A DNA stretch of 64,000 nucleotides, from positions 62,001 to 126,000 of the forward strand of contig JAWZXG010000036.1 in assembly GCA_037178625.1 (NCBI GenBank). The letters are read 5' to 3'. Source of the DNA: Skeletonema tropicum (lineage: Eukaryota > Bacillariophyta > Thalassiosirophyceae > Thalassiosirales > Thalassiosiraceae). How positions within the stretch are numbered: the first letter of the stretch is position 1; each line of letters opens with the position of its first letter. Of this stretch, positions 22,933 through 34,389 are shown piece by piece. The notes under the pieces are model-generated. The model was given only the letters and a program-made list of their open reading frames with translations. It was not told the origin of the DNA and did not search any database. A program made the translations under genes and the position numbers.

Positions 22933-23265
22933 AAACATATTAGAACCCAGATCACCTAGGAGAGGTGCAGAAGGTTAGAACCCAGATCACCTAGAAGAGG
23001 TGCAGAAGGTTAGAAACATATTAAGAACCCAGATCACCTAGGAGAGGTGCAGAAGGTTAGAACCCAGATCACCTAGAAGAGGTGCAGAAGGTTAGAAACA
23101 TATTAAGAACCCAGATCACCTAGGAGAGGTGCAGAAGGTTAGAACCCAGATCACCTAGAAGAGGTGCAGAAGGTTAGAAACATATTAAGAACCCAGATCA
23201 CCTAGGAGAGGTGCAGAAGGTTAGAACCCAGATCACCTAGAAGAGGTGCAGAAGGTTAGAAAAGT
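22925..23265 (+). repeat. 82-bp minisatellite at the element's left end
   Basis: About four units of 81-82 bp, each a dimer of two similar halves built on GAACCCAGATCACCTAG, GAGAGGTGCAGAAGGTTAGA; the first half carries an extra ACATATTAA. It lies immediately after the left target duplication, where some non-LTR elements carry promoter-bearing monomers. Confidence 0.85.
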
Positions 23266-23299
23266 TAGAAAATAGATAGGAAATAGAAACCCAGGAAAG

Positions 23300-23830
23300 A
23301 AATACTGCAAGGAGCCAGTATAGACCCTGCAAGGAGCCAAGGGCGACGGACGGAAATTGCTGCAAGGAGCCAGCGATAACACGAGAAATTAGGTACTGCA
23401 AGGAGCCAGCAGATAGGGAATATTAAAGAATATCGCTGCAAGGAGCCAGCAGAATCACGGAAGGAATAGGGATACCAGAGAGTATTAACGATGTAACAGT
23501 CAATGGCAAAGTGCCGACACATTCTTGGAGAGATAAAGGAAAAGTAAACGTAAGTGGCAAAGTGCCACCGCGTCGTCGTTGGAGATAGAAAAGAAAGAAA
23601 AATACCACCAGGAGGTGGGGCCAGTAGAGCCTATCGTCTTCGAAAAGAAAGAGAAATACCACTAGAATAGGAAGGAATGAAATAGATCACCGAGTAAGTG
23701 AGGCGAACACCCGAAGGAGAGCATAAATAGTAGTAGTCATGGTCGCAGTGCCTGACGGAGAAAAGATGGCCGAAGTGCCGGCGTAAAGTGAGACGGCCGG
23801 AGTGCCTGTAATGTTGGTAAATGAAAAAGA
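23300..23830 (+). repeat. Series of short hairpin-forming repeats
   Basis: TGCAAGGAGCCAG occurs five times between 23306 and 23450. It is followed by short self-complementary units spaced 50-60 bp apart: GGCAAAGTGCC (twice), CCACCAGGAGGTGG, GCCGAAGTGCCGGC and GGCCGGAGTGCC. The recurring stem/loop form with changing stem sequence suggests conservation of RNA shape, which is inference. Confidence 0.6.
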
Positions 23831-24344
23831 ATAGGGACCGTGATTGACCAGGAAGAGAGATAGAAACATTTCGTATGAGAGACGACAAGAGAGCTGAAAA
23901 GGCCAGAGTAATAGACGAAAACTAATGTGCACCCAGAAGATAGGGTCACCGTTAACTATGTGATATTAGTTAGATTAGAGTGGACGCACCTCTGACGAAA
24001 GCTGAGGGGAGATACTCTAGAAGGAGAGATGTCGAAAACGATAATCAACGTGAAGTCTTTGATATCCAGGGAGACAGTCCGATAGAGGACAACTGCCGTA
24101 TTCGAGGAGTAGAATACCGAAGAAAATTGAGCAGGACTAAGAGACAGATGAATAGCAAGAACAGCGGTTAACCAACAGATGCACATAAACTCTGAGAGAT
24201 CGTAGAGATCTGACTTATCGGACCAGAACGAGAGTGCTCACGGTAATGAACACGGGCTGGTAATATAATAGGTTGCACGTCACGGATGTCAAGTACACTA
24301 TCCAAAACCTCATGGAGAGATCTGACATGGAATCGGAGACAAGA

Positions 24345-24396
24345 TACTATGAGATATACAAGCATCCCTGCTTGATATACAAGCATCCCTGCTTGA
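24345..24396 (+). repeat. Tandem 21-bp hairpin unit
   Basis: ATATACAAGCATCCCTGCTTG is present twice in tandem; CAAGCATCCCTGCTTG is itself self-complementary (CAAGCA/TGCTTG), giving two adjacent hairpins. Confidence 0.7.
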
Positions 24397-25375
24397 GAAT
24401 GAGATCAAACGTTAAACCACGACAAGTATGAATAAAAATCCTTTTGAGGGCATAAATGCGAGAATAGTATTCGGGACTGCTCTGCATGAGAAGCCGATTG
24501 CAAATGGAAGCCGGGAAGAGGTTGATCTCAAGACATGAATATAAGCAATGTGAAACTGAAACACAAGATGAATGCTTGAACGCTTACAGTTAGAGCAAAG
24601 CTATGACATTTAAGGTCATGGCATTTTGAGCCGACCGGCGTGATTGTTACTCTGATGATATGTAGCGCAAGTACCTTGGCACAATTCGTGTGAACATCCC
24701 TTCATCTTAGGTCAAACCAGATCAGTGAATGGCATCCCGGGTATATTGAGTACAGGACATCCGCAGACAGAGCTCCGTGATGTTGCGTGGAAGATGGGGA
24801 GAGAATGGCACAGAGTGTGTCATCTAACAACTCCTCCTCCAGGAAGGGAGAGGGAGAGAAAGAGAGAAATGGACAGCACTTGCTGTAAAAATAAGGAATA
24901 GGTGGCAACTCGATCATAACAAGAATAACGGCTTGTCAACAAGTACTTGATAGGGAGTAGCTTCATGCCATGTGATGAGACAGGGACAAAGACAAATTCC
25001 ATGATGTTGTACATACAATATACCTTGGGATCAGCGTACAGAAGATCGTAGCAACAGAGTTGGTTACCCTGGAACTTTATGACGGAGCAAATATTAGATG
25101 CGTGTAATGGTGCACGGGCATTCAAAGTGAATCGGAAGCGAACACAAATATTAACAATCGACAAACATTCTTATTTTGAATCGCAGGCTTGATGTGGTTG
25201 AGATGTCAAGAAATAGGAAGACCTCATCTTGGCAAAAGATCCCTCAGTATAAGCGTAGCAAATATATAGTAAAAGCTATATCGCTTTGATAACAGCGGGT
25301 GCGAATACAAGCTGTAGTCTATGACAATGTGTAAGAGACAAGAAATTGGATGTAGCCAGAACAACACGACCGCGG

Positions 25376-25590
25376 ACGTTATTATCCATCATGATGAGCC
25401 GAGGAGGTAGTTTGAAGAACGGACCGCAGACAAGGACGTTACTATCCATCATGATGAGCGGATGATAATCTAATCCGAATTGATGGAGAAACGCCCTGCG
25501 GCAAAGGGGAAACAAAGCTGAAGAGAATAGATAGATGGAGAAACGCCCTGCGGACAAGGGACGAACAAATGTACGAGAATAAGGGACGAA
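25376..25590 (+). repeat. Paired short direct duplications
   Basis: GGACGTTATTATCCATCATG (near 25375) recurs with one change near 25433, and GATGGAGAAACGCCCTGCGG occurs near 25482 and 25533. Each module is duplicated once at short distance. Confidence 0.65.
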
Positions 25591-25839
25591 CAAATGTAAG
25601 AGCCGTGACTACCAAGGCATAGTAACGAAATACTCCATAGCATCTGACCAATGAGGAGTCCAGAGTGAAGGACGATTGAACAGCATGGTGAAAACAATGC
25701 GCACTGAACTGGAGACGGGTTGACATCCAAGACCGGGAGACACTCGATATGATCAAGAATAGGGGCAGCAATAGCTCGTGTAGACCAATAATTGAATGTC
25801 AAGCAGGGGAGAATATTGATACTTGACATTCCCAAGATG

Positions 25840-25980
25840 GCACAGAAGAGGCAGATAAAAGAGATGACACAGACGAGGCAGATAAACGAGACAGAGAAGA
25901 AGAGGCAGATAAAAGAGACAGAGAAGAAGAGGCAGATAAAAGAGATGGCATAGACGAGGCAGATAAGAGAGACAGAGACC
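25840..25980 (+). repeat. Purine-rich tandem repeat
   Basis: About six irregular copies of a GAGGCAGATAAAAGAGACAG-type unit (22-30 bp). Minus-strand frames here read as repetitive Leu/Ser/Phe-rich strings and are not considered coding. Confidence 0.75.
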
Positions 25981-26391
25981 AATGTGACAAGGAACTGCCC
26001 TCATAACAGTTGCTAATGATGCTCACGCTAATCATAGTGCAAGACGTGAAGGTACATATGACACTACTGATGAATGTGGATTAAACGCCAGATGTCAAGC
26101 TAGGAAGAACGCGATGCACGTCTTATCACCCGACATAATGGCAGAGGAAATCAACGAGGTAGTACAGACCAAGATATCGGCAGAAGAGCGCAAATGAAGA
26201 AATGATATTGAAGAACGCCTTGGGCCTTGGTCGGGTCGAATGGAAGCAACATGAGAAAGATTGGATGACCCACAGAGCGGCTATATAGCATCAAGTTGAC
26301 CTTGTATCGTGATAACTATGGTGTGAACACAGTGATACCTTACATGGGCATAATTGCGTTAGCAGAGCAGAGCAAAACATTTCCGACAAGC

Positions 26392-26730
26392 TGACACAGG
26401 CTAATAGATGTGTAATGACAACGACGATGAATACAGTATTAATTTACGTATTTGGAGTAGTTGTGTGCTCTTCGAAGGAGAGAGCTGCTGCTAGCGGTTG
26501 AGCTTGCTCATGGAAGATGAGGGGCTCAGAGCTACAGGACAGAATCGTACTAATTCCAAGACGTAGAACCTTAGTAACGATTCACGAGGCTGACTACTTC
26601 CACGTAGTCAGAATCCAGAGCGGCATGCGTCAGGCAGAGAGATCTCGATAAGCGATAGCTTAGCGAGCACGTATCCGTATGGTCACAGATACATACGTAC
26701 CTAAAGGTAGTATGCTACTTGACTATTACA
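26392..26730 (-). repeat. Gypsy 3' LTR
   Basis: 339 bp, TG...CA ends, same as 32446-32784. It contains the palindrome CTGACTAC...GTAGTCAG (about 26590-26611). In element orientation it begins TGTAATAGTC and follows the polypurine tract. Confidence 0.95.
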
Positions 26731-27030
26731 CTCTCCCCCGTGCTGTTCGGATTTAACAGTGGGCTCAGTGAGAGAAAAACCCTGTGGGAAAAATTACTCT
26801 CATAGAGGAGTGCGTACGGTATTTTCTTGAATACCGGTGACGTGTACGTGTAAGACTGTAAGACTGGTTTGCGACAAAAGACACGAGAAGCCAAGGCTGA
26901 CGTGTGTGTAAGCTTATGATAGGGTTTGATCAAATCAACTGTTGTCTAGTATGAAATAGTGTTGATGTGTTGGAATAATTCTTCTAATTTCTAGGTTATG
27001 AAAGCTGTACACTCCCCCAAGTTATTCATT

Positions 27031-30000
27031 TTAACTTGCATCGTTGGCTTCTTCTGCCTCAAAGAAGGGGGTAAGTCGTCGGATATTGATTCGTTCATTG
27101 ACGGAACCACGTTGAATACGGACAGTACCATTAGTAAAGACATTTGTGACCACATACGGTCCCTCATTCTTGTCTAAAGCTTTGCGCTGCTTTTCACCAT
27201 TGATCTCACTGATGATCAAGCACTTACTCCCTGGAACATAGTCGTATGGGAGACGCCTTTTGTTTTCTCTGGCGTTGTTCCTGTCCACGAGCTCTTGTCG
27301 GCGGCGACCTATCTCACTCCAGTCAGCGACGAACGGAATGTCAAATAACATATCACGTCCAAAGATTGCTTCACCAGGAGTCGCCTTGAGCACGGTGTGG
27401 TAAGTAGATCGAATTGCCCATGCAGCATTTGTGATAAATTGGTCAATTCGGTGGCCATCGACGGTATCATCGTCGTCGAGGCCCGAGGTGCGGAGCATGT
27501 CGTTAAAGACTCCGTGAACTCGTTCTAAAATCGCATTAGCTTGCGGATTCTTACTGGTAGTCGGCTTACGTCCAATCTGATACTGTTCACACAGATCCTT
27601 CAGATGCAGTTCGAATTCAGAACCATTATCACACACCAAATACTTCGGGCGCGGATAACGACTTAACCAGCATTTATTCAAGAGGTGGGAAACTGTAGCG
27701 GAAGTTTTATCAATGATTTCTACTTCGACAGTTTTTCCTGTCCGAGGACATTTCTTCTCGATCATCCTATTAGGGAGTTCGACTATTTCGAACCATCCAG
27801 TAGCAGCGTCAATCATGGTTAAACACATGAAATCCATTTCAGTTCCATCTTTTGATTTGATTGTTGTTGGACCGATTAAATCGCAATGGAGCGTCTGCCA
27901 TGGAACAACGATCGCATCCTTAGGAGGAAGTTGACCGTACTTACGCTTGCGTGCCTTAGATTTCTGACACCTGGGACAATATTTACACAATCTACGGATT
28001 TGTGCACTCATGCCACGCCAATACATGACGGCGCCGATAGTACCTTCCATACGGTCAGTACCAGGATGTTGCAGATAGTGGTGATACCACATAAGAACTT
28101 TAGATTGCAGCTTCTCAGGGATGATGAGCTTCGGACGAGCCGAAGGTCTGTCCTTTCGAACCAAGACAACAGTGTCGTCTATGATCATCTTCTGATTACG
28201 ACTGTCGGCACCAGGCCGTTCGAAAATGTGCTTCATCTTTGGATCTTCCCGTTGGGCATCTGCTATCTCCTTGACGGTGACTGGGTAAATTTCCTCGTCA
28301 TCGGCTGCTGAATTTGCAAACACATGTGACATGCAATCCTTTGGCTCTATCACATCTTCTCTATCCAGAACACACTCATCATCGTTTTGATAATGAGAGA
28401 AGAGAGAGACCAGCTTATTCCACTTGCGGTGAGAATATTCCGACCTGAAGTTCCCTTCGCTGTCGAGTTCGTCTTCTGGATGAGGGTTGATTTTTGGGCA
28501 ATAATCTAATCGACTAATGGCATCAGCAACGGTATTATCAACACCCTTGATGTACCTAATGTCGGCTCCATACTCATTGAGGAGTAGATTCCATCTCTGC
28601 ACTCTGTCAGAGGTGCTGCCTAAGCTATCTTGAACGAGATTCTGATGATCTGTATAAATCACCAGCTTCTGTCCAAGCAGCATACCTTTGAATTCTTTCA
28701 AGAGTTCGACGATAGAAAGCAATTCAAGTTCCGTCACAGTGTACTTCATTTGCGCGGCAGTTAACTTCCGGCTGAAAAAGGCAATGGGACGGTTATTTTG
28801 CGTAATCACTCCCCCAAGCTGGCGAGTTGAAGCATCAGTAAAGATAGTGAACTCTTCACCGAAGTTTGGGTAGGCCAGGATAACATCTCGGGCGATTACC
28901 TTCTTGATCTCATCAAAAGCATCCTGATGAACCTGCTCCCACCGCCACGGCGGCTTCTTTTTGGTAGAGCGTTTAGTGGTTCCACATTCTCCAACTAGAT
29001 CAGTGAGTGGAGCGAGGAGCTGTGTTCTTGACACCCACAGGTCACGGTAATACTGAATAATACCGAGGCAACGTCGAAGATCTTTCACGTTACGAGGTGG
29101 TTTGAGAGCAAGGATAGCGGCGACTTTGGAATGTTGTGGTGCAATTCCTTGTTTGGTGAGATGATACCCAAGGTAATCAATCTCTACGGCTGCGAATTTA
29201 CTTTTGGCTGCGTTGACTTGCAGACCAGCGTCGCTTAATTTTTGTAATACCACGTCGAGTTTCTCCAGGTGGTCTTCAAAGGTTCCTTTGGATAGGCAGA
29301 GCAAATCATCAATGTAAGCCTGCACGTAGTCCAACTCAGCAAAGAGTGAACTCATTTTACTTTGGAAGATGTCCGGGCTACAAGCAACTCCCATTGGAAG
29401 TCTTTTGTACCTGTAAATTCCCCAAGGAAATACAATGGCGCAAATCTTCATCGTCTCGAGATCAAGCTTCAAATGGTAATATCCCATATTGAGATCAATC
29501 GCTGAGGCAAAAGTAAAGCCTTCCATCTGTTGCAACATACCCGATACCTTAGGAAGCGGGAAGGGGCGTCGCACTAGCGCTTTGTTAAGCTGGCGGAAGT
29601 CGGAGAGGAAGCGGACTGTGCCGTCTGACTTAGGAATAATAAAAGATGGACTGAGCCAGTCTGCTTGTTGCACCTGCTCCAGAACTCCTATATCAATTAA
29701 GCGTTGAAGTTCTTTCATAATTGTTGCTTTGTGTATCTGTGGGACATCAAACGGTCTACCACGGAACGGTTTCACATCTGGCTTAAGCTCAAAATGGACT
29801 TCCTCACCTTTCCATTCACCGAGAGATCCGCTAAACATCTTCTCATGTTTCTTGAGTAAGTTGAGTAGTTGAAGTCTCTGCATTCTGGAGAGATGAGAGC
29901 AATTTTCATCGACGATCTTTTCGAGATCGGCGGCTTCATACTTGGCATCCAAAATCTTGACGGCTCTGTCAGTCTCCTCTTTAGTTGACTGAGGCTCTAG

Positions 30001-30651
30001 GGCTTCATTCTTATAGATGTTCATCAAGACGTTTTCATCTTTGAATTCGTCCTTGTTTTTCATAGGACGGGAGATGCCATCAATTTCAAGGACTTTCTCT
30101 TTGAAATGCATAGTAACTCCCCAAGCATGAAGGGTTTTAACACCAATAATGGCGTCGTATTGAACGCTCCTCCTGTTGTGGATGCGTCTGATGTCAGCAG
30201 TACAAGACATAATCTTACTTTGAGAATACTCCGGAAGCAAGAAAGATAGTTCTGCGACTTCACCTGTGTTGAACTGGCCATTGGACGTAGTCCACACATT
30301 TGGATGAGCTAGAGGTATAGGGTCAAAAGCCTTTACTTCTTCATCGGGCAGAAAGATGATGTCATCATCTGCACCGGAGTCAAGTAATAAAACCAAGGGG
30401 CGTGAGTTACGGTTTCCCTTCTTGGTCAGGGACGCTGCGACAACAACAGTCTTAAGTCCATTTCCCCTGATTACTTTTTGACGAAGCGATGCGTGCATGT
30501 CTTTTACACCGCTCCAATCGGGTATGACACCTTTAATCGGCGAATGGTCAAGGTTATACAAATCGAAATCGATAGTATTAGGTTTCCTTCGTTTAACTGA
30601 ACGTTCATAAGAATCAGATTCATTATTTACTTTTAAGTTACTATTTTCCAT
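27031..30651 (-). CDS. Gypsy Pol: protease, RT, RNase H, integrase
   Basis: 1206 codons. Domains in order: aspartic protease with D-S-G-A at residue 91; reverse transcriptase with FRQLNKALVRRPFPLP and Y-I-D-D at about 446-449; RNase H with FTDAS, TELELLS, YTDH and NTVADAISRL; integrase with an HHCC zinc motif (HHYLQHPG...CKYCPRCQ) and a D,D-35-E core (LHCDLIGP, VCDNGSEF, NAILERVHG); C-terminal GPY/F-type module (EGPYVVTNVF). The order RT-RH-IN defines Ty3/gypsy. No chromodomain was seen after the GPY module. Pol is in the same frame as gag, separated by one UGA and six sense codons before its first ATG, so readthrough or reinitiation is needed. Confidence 0.96.
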   Translation of the reverse strand: MENSNLKVNNESDSYERSVKRRKPNTIDFDLYNLDHSPIKGVIPDWSGVKDMHASLRQKVIRGNGLKTVVVAASLTKKGNRNSRPLVLLLDSGADDDIIFLPDEEVKAFDPIPLAHPNVWTTSNGQFNTGEVAELSFLLPEYSQSKIMSCTADIRRIHNRRSVQYDAIIGVKTLHAWGVTMHFKEKVLEIDGISRPMKNKDEFKDENVLMNIYKNEALEPQSTKEETDRAVKILDAKYEAADLEKIVDENCSHLSRMQRLQLLNLLKKHEKMFSGSLGEWKGEEVHFELKPDVKPFRGRPFDVPQIHKATIMKELQRLIDIGVLEQVQQADWLSPSFIIPKSDGTVRFLSDFRQLNKALVRRPFPLPKVSGMLQQMEGFTFASAIDLNMGYYHLKLDLETMKICAIVFPWGIYRYKRLPMGVACSPDIFQSKMSSLFAELDYVQAYIDDLLCLSKGTFEDHLEKLDVVLQKLSDAGLQVNAAKSKFAAVEIDYLGYHLTKQGIAPQHSKVAAILALKPPRNVKDLRRCLGIIQYYRDLWVSRTQLLAPLTDLVGECGTTKRSTKKKPPWRWEQVHQDAFDEIKKVIARDVILAYPNFGEEFTIFTDASTRQLGGVITQNNRPIAFFSRKLTAAQMKYTVTELELLSIVELLKEFKGMLLGQKLVIYTDHQNLVQDSLGSTSDRVQRWNLLLNEYGADIRYIKGVDNTVADAISRLDYCPKINPHPEDELDSEGNFRSEYSHRKWNKLVSLFSHYQNDDECVLDREDVIEPKDCMSHVFANSAADDEEIYPVTVKEIADAQREDPKMKHIFERPGADSRNQKMIIDDTVVLVRKDRPSARPKLIIPEKLQSKVLMWYHHYLQHPGTDRMEGTIGAVMYWRGMSAQIRRLCKYCPRCQKSKARKRKYGQLPPKDAIVVPWQTLHCDLIGPTTIKSKDGTEMDFMCLTMIDAATGWFEIVELPNRMIEKKCPRTGKTVEVEIIDKTSATVSHLLNKCWLSRYPRPKYLVCDNGSEFELHLKDLCEQYQIGRKPTTSKNPQANAILERVHGVFNDMLRTSGLDDDDTVDGHRIDQFITNAAWAIRSTYHTVLKATPGEAIFGRDMLFDIPFVADWSEIGRRRQELVDRNNARENKRRLPYDYVPGSKCLIISEINGEKQRKALDKNEGPYVVTNVFTNGTVRIQRGSVNERINIRRLTPFFEAEEANDAS

Positions 30652-30672
30652 TCGAGTGTCGGACCCAATGAT

Positions 30673-32331
30673 TCAATAGTCATCTCGACGGCGATAGCTA
30701 CGGCTGCGTCGATGGTATTCAGGACTACGAGAGCGAGACCTAGAGCGAGAACGAGAGCGCTCACGTCGGTCATGCCTGTAATGATCGCGACCACCACCAC
30801 CAGAACGCATGTCTCTGAGTGCGGCTGCAATTTCGCTTTTGATGAGGTCCTTCACAGATCCTTCTTCTTTTTCGTGATCGCGTAGTTGACGGTTTTCACC
30901 ATCACGCCTCTTCTTTTGACCACCATTGACTTCGTAGTTGCGGCATTGAATCGTAGGATGGGTAAACCAAGCTTTGACTCCATTCTTCTGACAGTTGCCA
31001 CACCCACCGTCTTTGGGATTTTCAGGCGTAGGTTTAGTACTTGGATTGCCACCACCACCACCTCCACCGCCACCTCCACCATTCTTCTTCTGGTTTCTAG
31101 GGTTGGGGTTGGAAGCTCCGTTCTTGGTAGACTTATCCTTTTCATTTGAAGCGCGTTGGGTTTTCTGCTGAACCAAGATGGCGTCAATGCGAGCGACCAA
31201 AGGCTCCAGCTCTGTTTCAAGTGGACGATTTGGAGACGTCACTCGAAGAGAATCCCTAACCTCTCTGGGCATGCTGGCCAAGACAATCTTGCACAGCTCC
31301 ACTTCGTTGTAGGGAACGTTGGCACGTGGAATACTATCGTTGTCCGCGTACTGTTCATCATCTTTGTAGGTGGTAAGGAGACGTAGATATTGATTGATTG
31401 CTGTGATCATCCCTACCCACTGCTTGCATGTGAATGCACGATGGAATTTAATGTTGGATTCCAAGTAGCTTCTGGTTGCTTCCGCGAGGCCGTAACCATG
31501 TTGCTCGACTAACAATAAATTAGCGCACTTGAGAATATCCTTAAGAGTTTTCAAACGAGGCCCTGTTTCTGTTTGAGTGCAGAGCATCGCTTTACGACAC
31601 ATCAAGTAGTCCGATGTTTCGTCTTTGTCATCGAAGACCGTCCCTGTGTAAGACATCAGAGGGATCATTATTTTGGAAGAGGAGTCCATGGCGTCCTTGC
31701 AAAATGCATGGTTGACTGCCCTCCACTTCGTCACTTGGTGCGGCGCACCCTGATTGAAGTAGTTGTCCATGATGACAGCGAATTTCTTATCGAAATGACC
31801 CATGAGCTTTCCAAGCATACCTCCTGCACGATCTGCATTATCGTTCAGAGAGTTCACATGATGGGTGATTTGCTTTTTATGCTGCGATAGTGTCTTTTTC
31901 AATTCGTCGATGTCCTTCTTAGCGAGAGGATCACCGGTGATACCGTTGAATTTGTTTGCGATGTCGGCTTCTAGCTCGGACGCTTTTTGTTGGTTGAAGA
32001 TGAGTTGAGTCATGAGCTTCTTCTCGTGGTCGTCCCAACCAAGCTCGAAGATTAGACTTTCATATTCGATGAGTTTGAGTACCATGTAGGTGTGTTGTCC
32101 AACATTATGTGGAAGGGAATAGTACGTTACCGTAGTTTTGGCATGATTAGTTGATCCGCCATCGATAGTCCATTTCCGACCATTGGCAATCTTGGCAACT
32201 GGAAAGATGGGAAAGACGACTTTGTCTTTATCCTCGATGTATCCACGAGTTACCTGAGATTCTTTTGGCCGTTTGTCCTCGGTGAGAGTGTTGTAGGCCA
32301 AGTAAATTGAAGCTAATTCATTTTGCGACAT
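30673..32331 (-). CDS. Gypsy Gag
   Basis: 552 codons from ATG 32331. A helical capsid-like region fills most of the chain. Near the C-terminus come a glycine run, a knuckle-like C-x2-C-x10-H-x4-C (CGNCQKNG...HPTIQC), then an Arg/Ser-rich tail (RERSRSRSRSRSRSPEYHRR). It packages the element RNA. The stop is UGA, followed in the same frame by the pol sequence. Confidence 0.9.
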   Translation of the reverse strand: MSQNELASIYLAYNTLTEDKRPKESQVTRGYIEDKDKVVFPIFPVAKIANGRKWTIDGGSTNHAKTTVTYYSLPHNVGQHTYMVLKLIEYESLIFELGWDDHEKKLMTQLIFNQQKASELEADIANKFNGITGDPLAKKDIDELKKTLSQHKKQITHHVNSLNDNADRAGGMLGKLMGHFDKKFAVIMDNYFNQGAPHQVTKWRAVNHAFCKDAMDSSSKIMIPLMSYTGTVFDDKDETSDYLMCRKAMLCTQTETGPRLKTLKDILKCANLLLVEQHGYGLAEATRSYLESNIKFHRAFTCKQWVGMITAINQYLRLLTTYKDDEQYADNDSIPRANVPYNEVELCKIVLASMPREVRDSLRVTSPNRPLETELEPLVARIDAILVQQKTQRASNEKDKSTKNGASNPNPRNQKKNGGGGGGGGGGGNPSTKPTPENPKDGGCGNCQKNGVKAWFTHPTIQCRNYEVNGGQKKRRDGENRQLRDHEKEEGSVKDLIKSEIAAALRDMRSGGGGRDHYRHDRRERSRSRSRSRSRSPEYHRRSRSYRRRDDY

Positions 32332-32445
32332 GATAAAGATCAGTCCTTCTGATATTTCACCAGGATGGAAAATTCTTCTCGTTTCGAGGTATCTGGTAGC
32401 TTTCTGCGGTGCTTGTCGACGAGAGCACTTGTTATTTTAAAATAA

Positions 32446-32784
32446 TGACACAGGCTAATAGATGTGTAATGACAACGACGATGAATACAGTATTAATTTA
32501 CGTATTTGGAGTAGTTGTGTGCTCTTCGAAGGAGAGAGCTGCTGCTAGCGGTTGAGCTTGCTCATGGAAGATGAGGGGCTCAGAGCTACAGGACAGAATC
32601 GTACTAATTCCAAGACGTAGAACCTTAGTAACGATTCACGAGGCTGACTACTTCCACGTAGTCAGAATCCAGAGCGGCATGCGTCAGGCAGAGAGATCTC
32701 GATAAGCGATAGCTTAGCGAGCACGTATCCGTATGGTCACAGATACATACGTACCTAAAGGTAGTATGCTACTTGACTATTACA
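32446..32784 (-). repeat. Gypsy 5' LTR
   Basis: 339 bp, apparently identical to the 3' LTR; it should carry the element promoter. The leader 32332-32445 lies between it and gag. Confidence 0.95.
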
Positions 32785-34285
32785 CAAGCCGACTCGATAG
32801 CTTAGTGATTATTGTCAGTGAGTTTCATGAAACTAGGACGTTAAGACCACGCGTAGGACCCGCAGTTGAGGTGACTGCTGACAATACTTGAGAGCAATTG
32901 CATGACAAGCACTGCGGGAGCGCCCTAACACATTTGGAGACGATTCTAGATGCATCGACAACAAGCCTTCTTAGTATGAGACGACAACAACAACTAGACT
33001 TTGCATCGACCTACTTGTAGTAGGACACTCAGACTAGGGATCGCAAATTCATATTATCAAACGATACTGGAGCTGCAAATGAGTTTGAATATATCAGGCG
33101 AGACCAATCTCAAACAGCACGAGAAGGTCTGACAGAGTACGGGGTGCCATCGATAGGTTATCGCGGACGGTTAGACGCCGATTGTGGTAGACGGAGTAAA
33201 GCCACCACAGACTTCATGAGACTGATTCGACCAATCACCAACTCGACCAACAAAAGACTCGGCATACGGGGAGAATATGAGTGATATACCTCGCTCGTGA
33301 TGCTGAAACACGAGATATAGGCCAGGCTAATGCGAGTTGAACTAGAGGCGCACTGGACAATTTGATGCACAAATGTTAATGACTGGAACGAGGCGATATG
33401 ACCGACTTAAACGAGGCGATATAACCACGACAACAAGAGACCGACTTAAAGATGTAGAGATATGCGAGCGGTGATGAGGCAATAGCAGGAGAGCCAACAC
33501 CAACATACCAAGGAAGTCACACGCTGACTCTGGGAGCACGACATCCCACATGTTACACAAGCAATACAGGCGACACATATCGGAACATAGAAGAGGTTGC
33601 GAGGAAATGATTCCTTGAACAGCCAGACGCATCATTGCCGCGAATAGAACATCCAGGCGCATCAAGGTTTGGGCTCATAAAACAGCACAGATACAGATCC
33701 AGATCTGTCACCCACGGGACAATGCCTACCTCATCTACATAACTGCCATTAGACGTACCGGCCACGGATTTTTGTATGGGCAACGCACGCTTGAATTTAA
33801 GTGAGAACGTGGCTCGAAGCTAGAATCACTTGAGATAGTGAAGATAAAGGGAATGAAGTGAAGATTCGTCACTATGCGCAACATGATTTACAACGTACAG
33901 AACTATGCTTGCCAAAGGTGTATACAGGATGAAGAGTCACTCTCAAGACACGCGATTAGGGACACCATCCATCGTCCATTATGAGATAATATTGGTCGAC
34001 GTAGATGACATCCTACCAAGAACCAAGAACCCGAACGAGGTGATGATTAAGCTCTGAGAAAATAACAAACGACCTCGGGCAGGAAGAAGGACATGGCAAG
34101 AGCCTCTGAGACAACACGATGAATGAGAAGTAGGAGAGAGAACTCAATCAATTAAGTATCCAGAACGATAGAACTAGACACCGGACTACAGCGGTGAAAG
34201 AGGTAAAGATACCAGCAACTCATTTCTGTACGACGATCAATTTTGACTTGGACCGTCTCTACGATGTGGTCAAAGCATCTCGTGA

Positions 34286-34389
34286 CACTCGGGCATACAG
34301 AACCGAGATGCATATGAGGAGTTACATTGAAAGGATGCACTCGGGCATACAGAACCGCGATGCATATGAGGAGTTACTTTAAAAGGATG
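34286..34389 (+). repeat. 52-bp tandem duplication
   Basis: Two adjacent units starting CACTCGGGCATACAGAACCG, with a few differences. Another module (GTACCAAxTGACTGAxCAC) is duplicated near 34813-34856. Both belong to the right part of the non-coding element (32790-35152), which otherwise holds no gene. Confidence 0.75.

Larger units (their letters stand above)
26392..32784 (-). mobile_element. Complete, young Ty3/gypsy LTR retrotransposon
   Basis: Bounded by 339-bp LTRs that look identical by eye and by the 5-bp target duplication CAAGC (26387-26391 and 32785-32789). Transcribed on the minus strand: 5' LTR, gag, pol, polypurine tract ACGGGGGAGAG just before the 3' LTR. Both genes are open. 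Identical LTRs and open genes mean a very recent insertion that may still be active. The sequence after the 5' LTR (TTATTTTAAAATAAC) has no TGG, so no usual tRNA primer site is evident. Confidence 0.95.

Noticed and set aside
22925..23265. CRISPR-like spaced repeats
   Set aside because: The units are contiguous 82-bp tandem dimers with no unique spacers, in a eukaryotic setting.
25442..26035. Leu/Phe/Ser-rich minus-strand ORFs that look like membrane proteins
   Set aside because: They are translations of a purine-rich tandem repeat; three frames give equally repetitive products.
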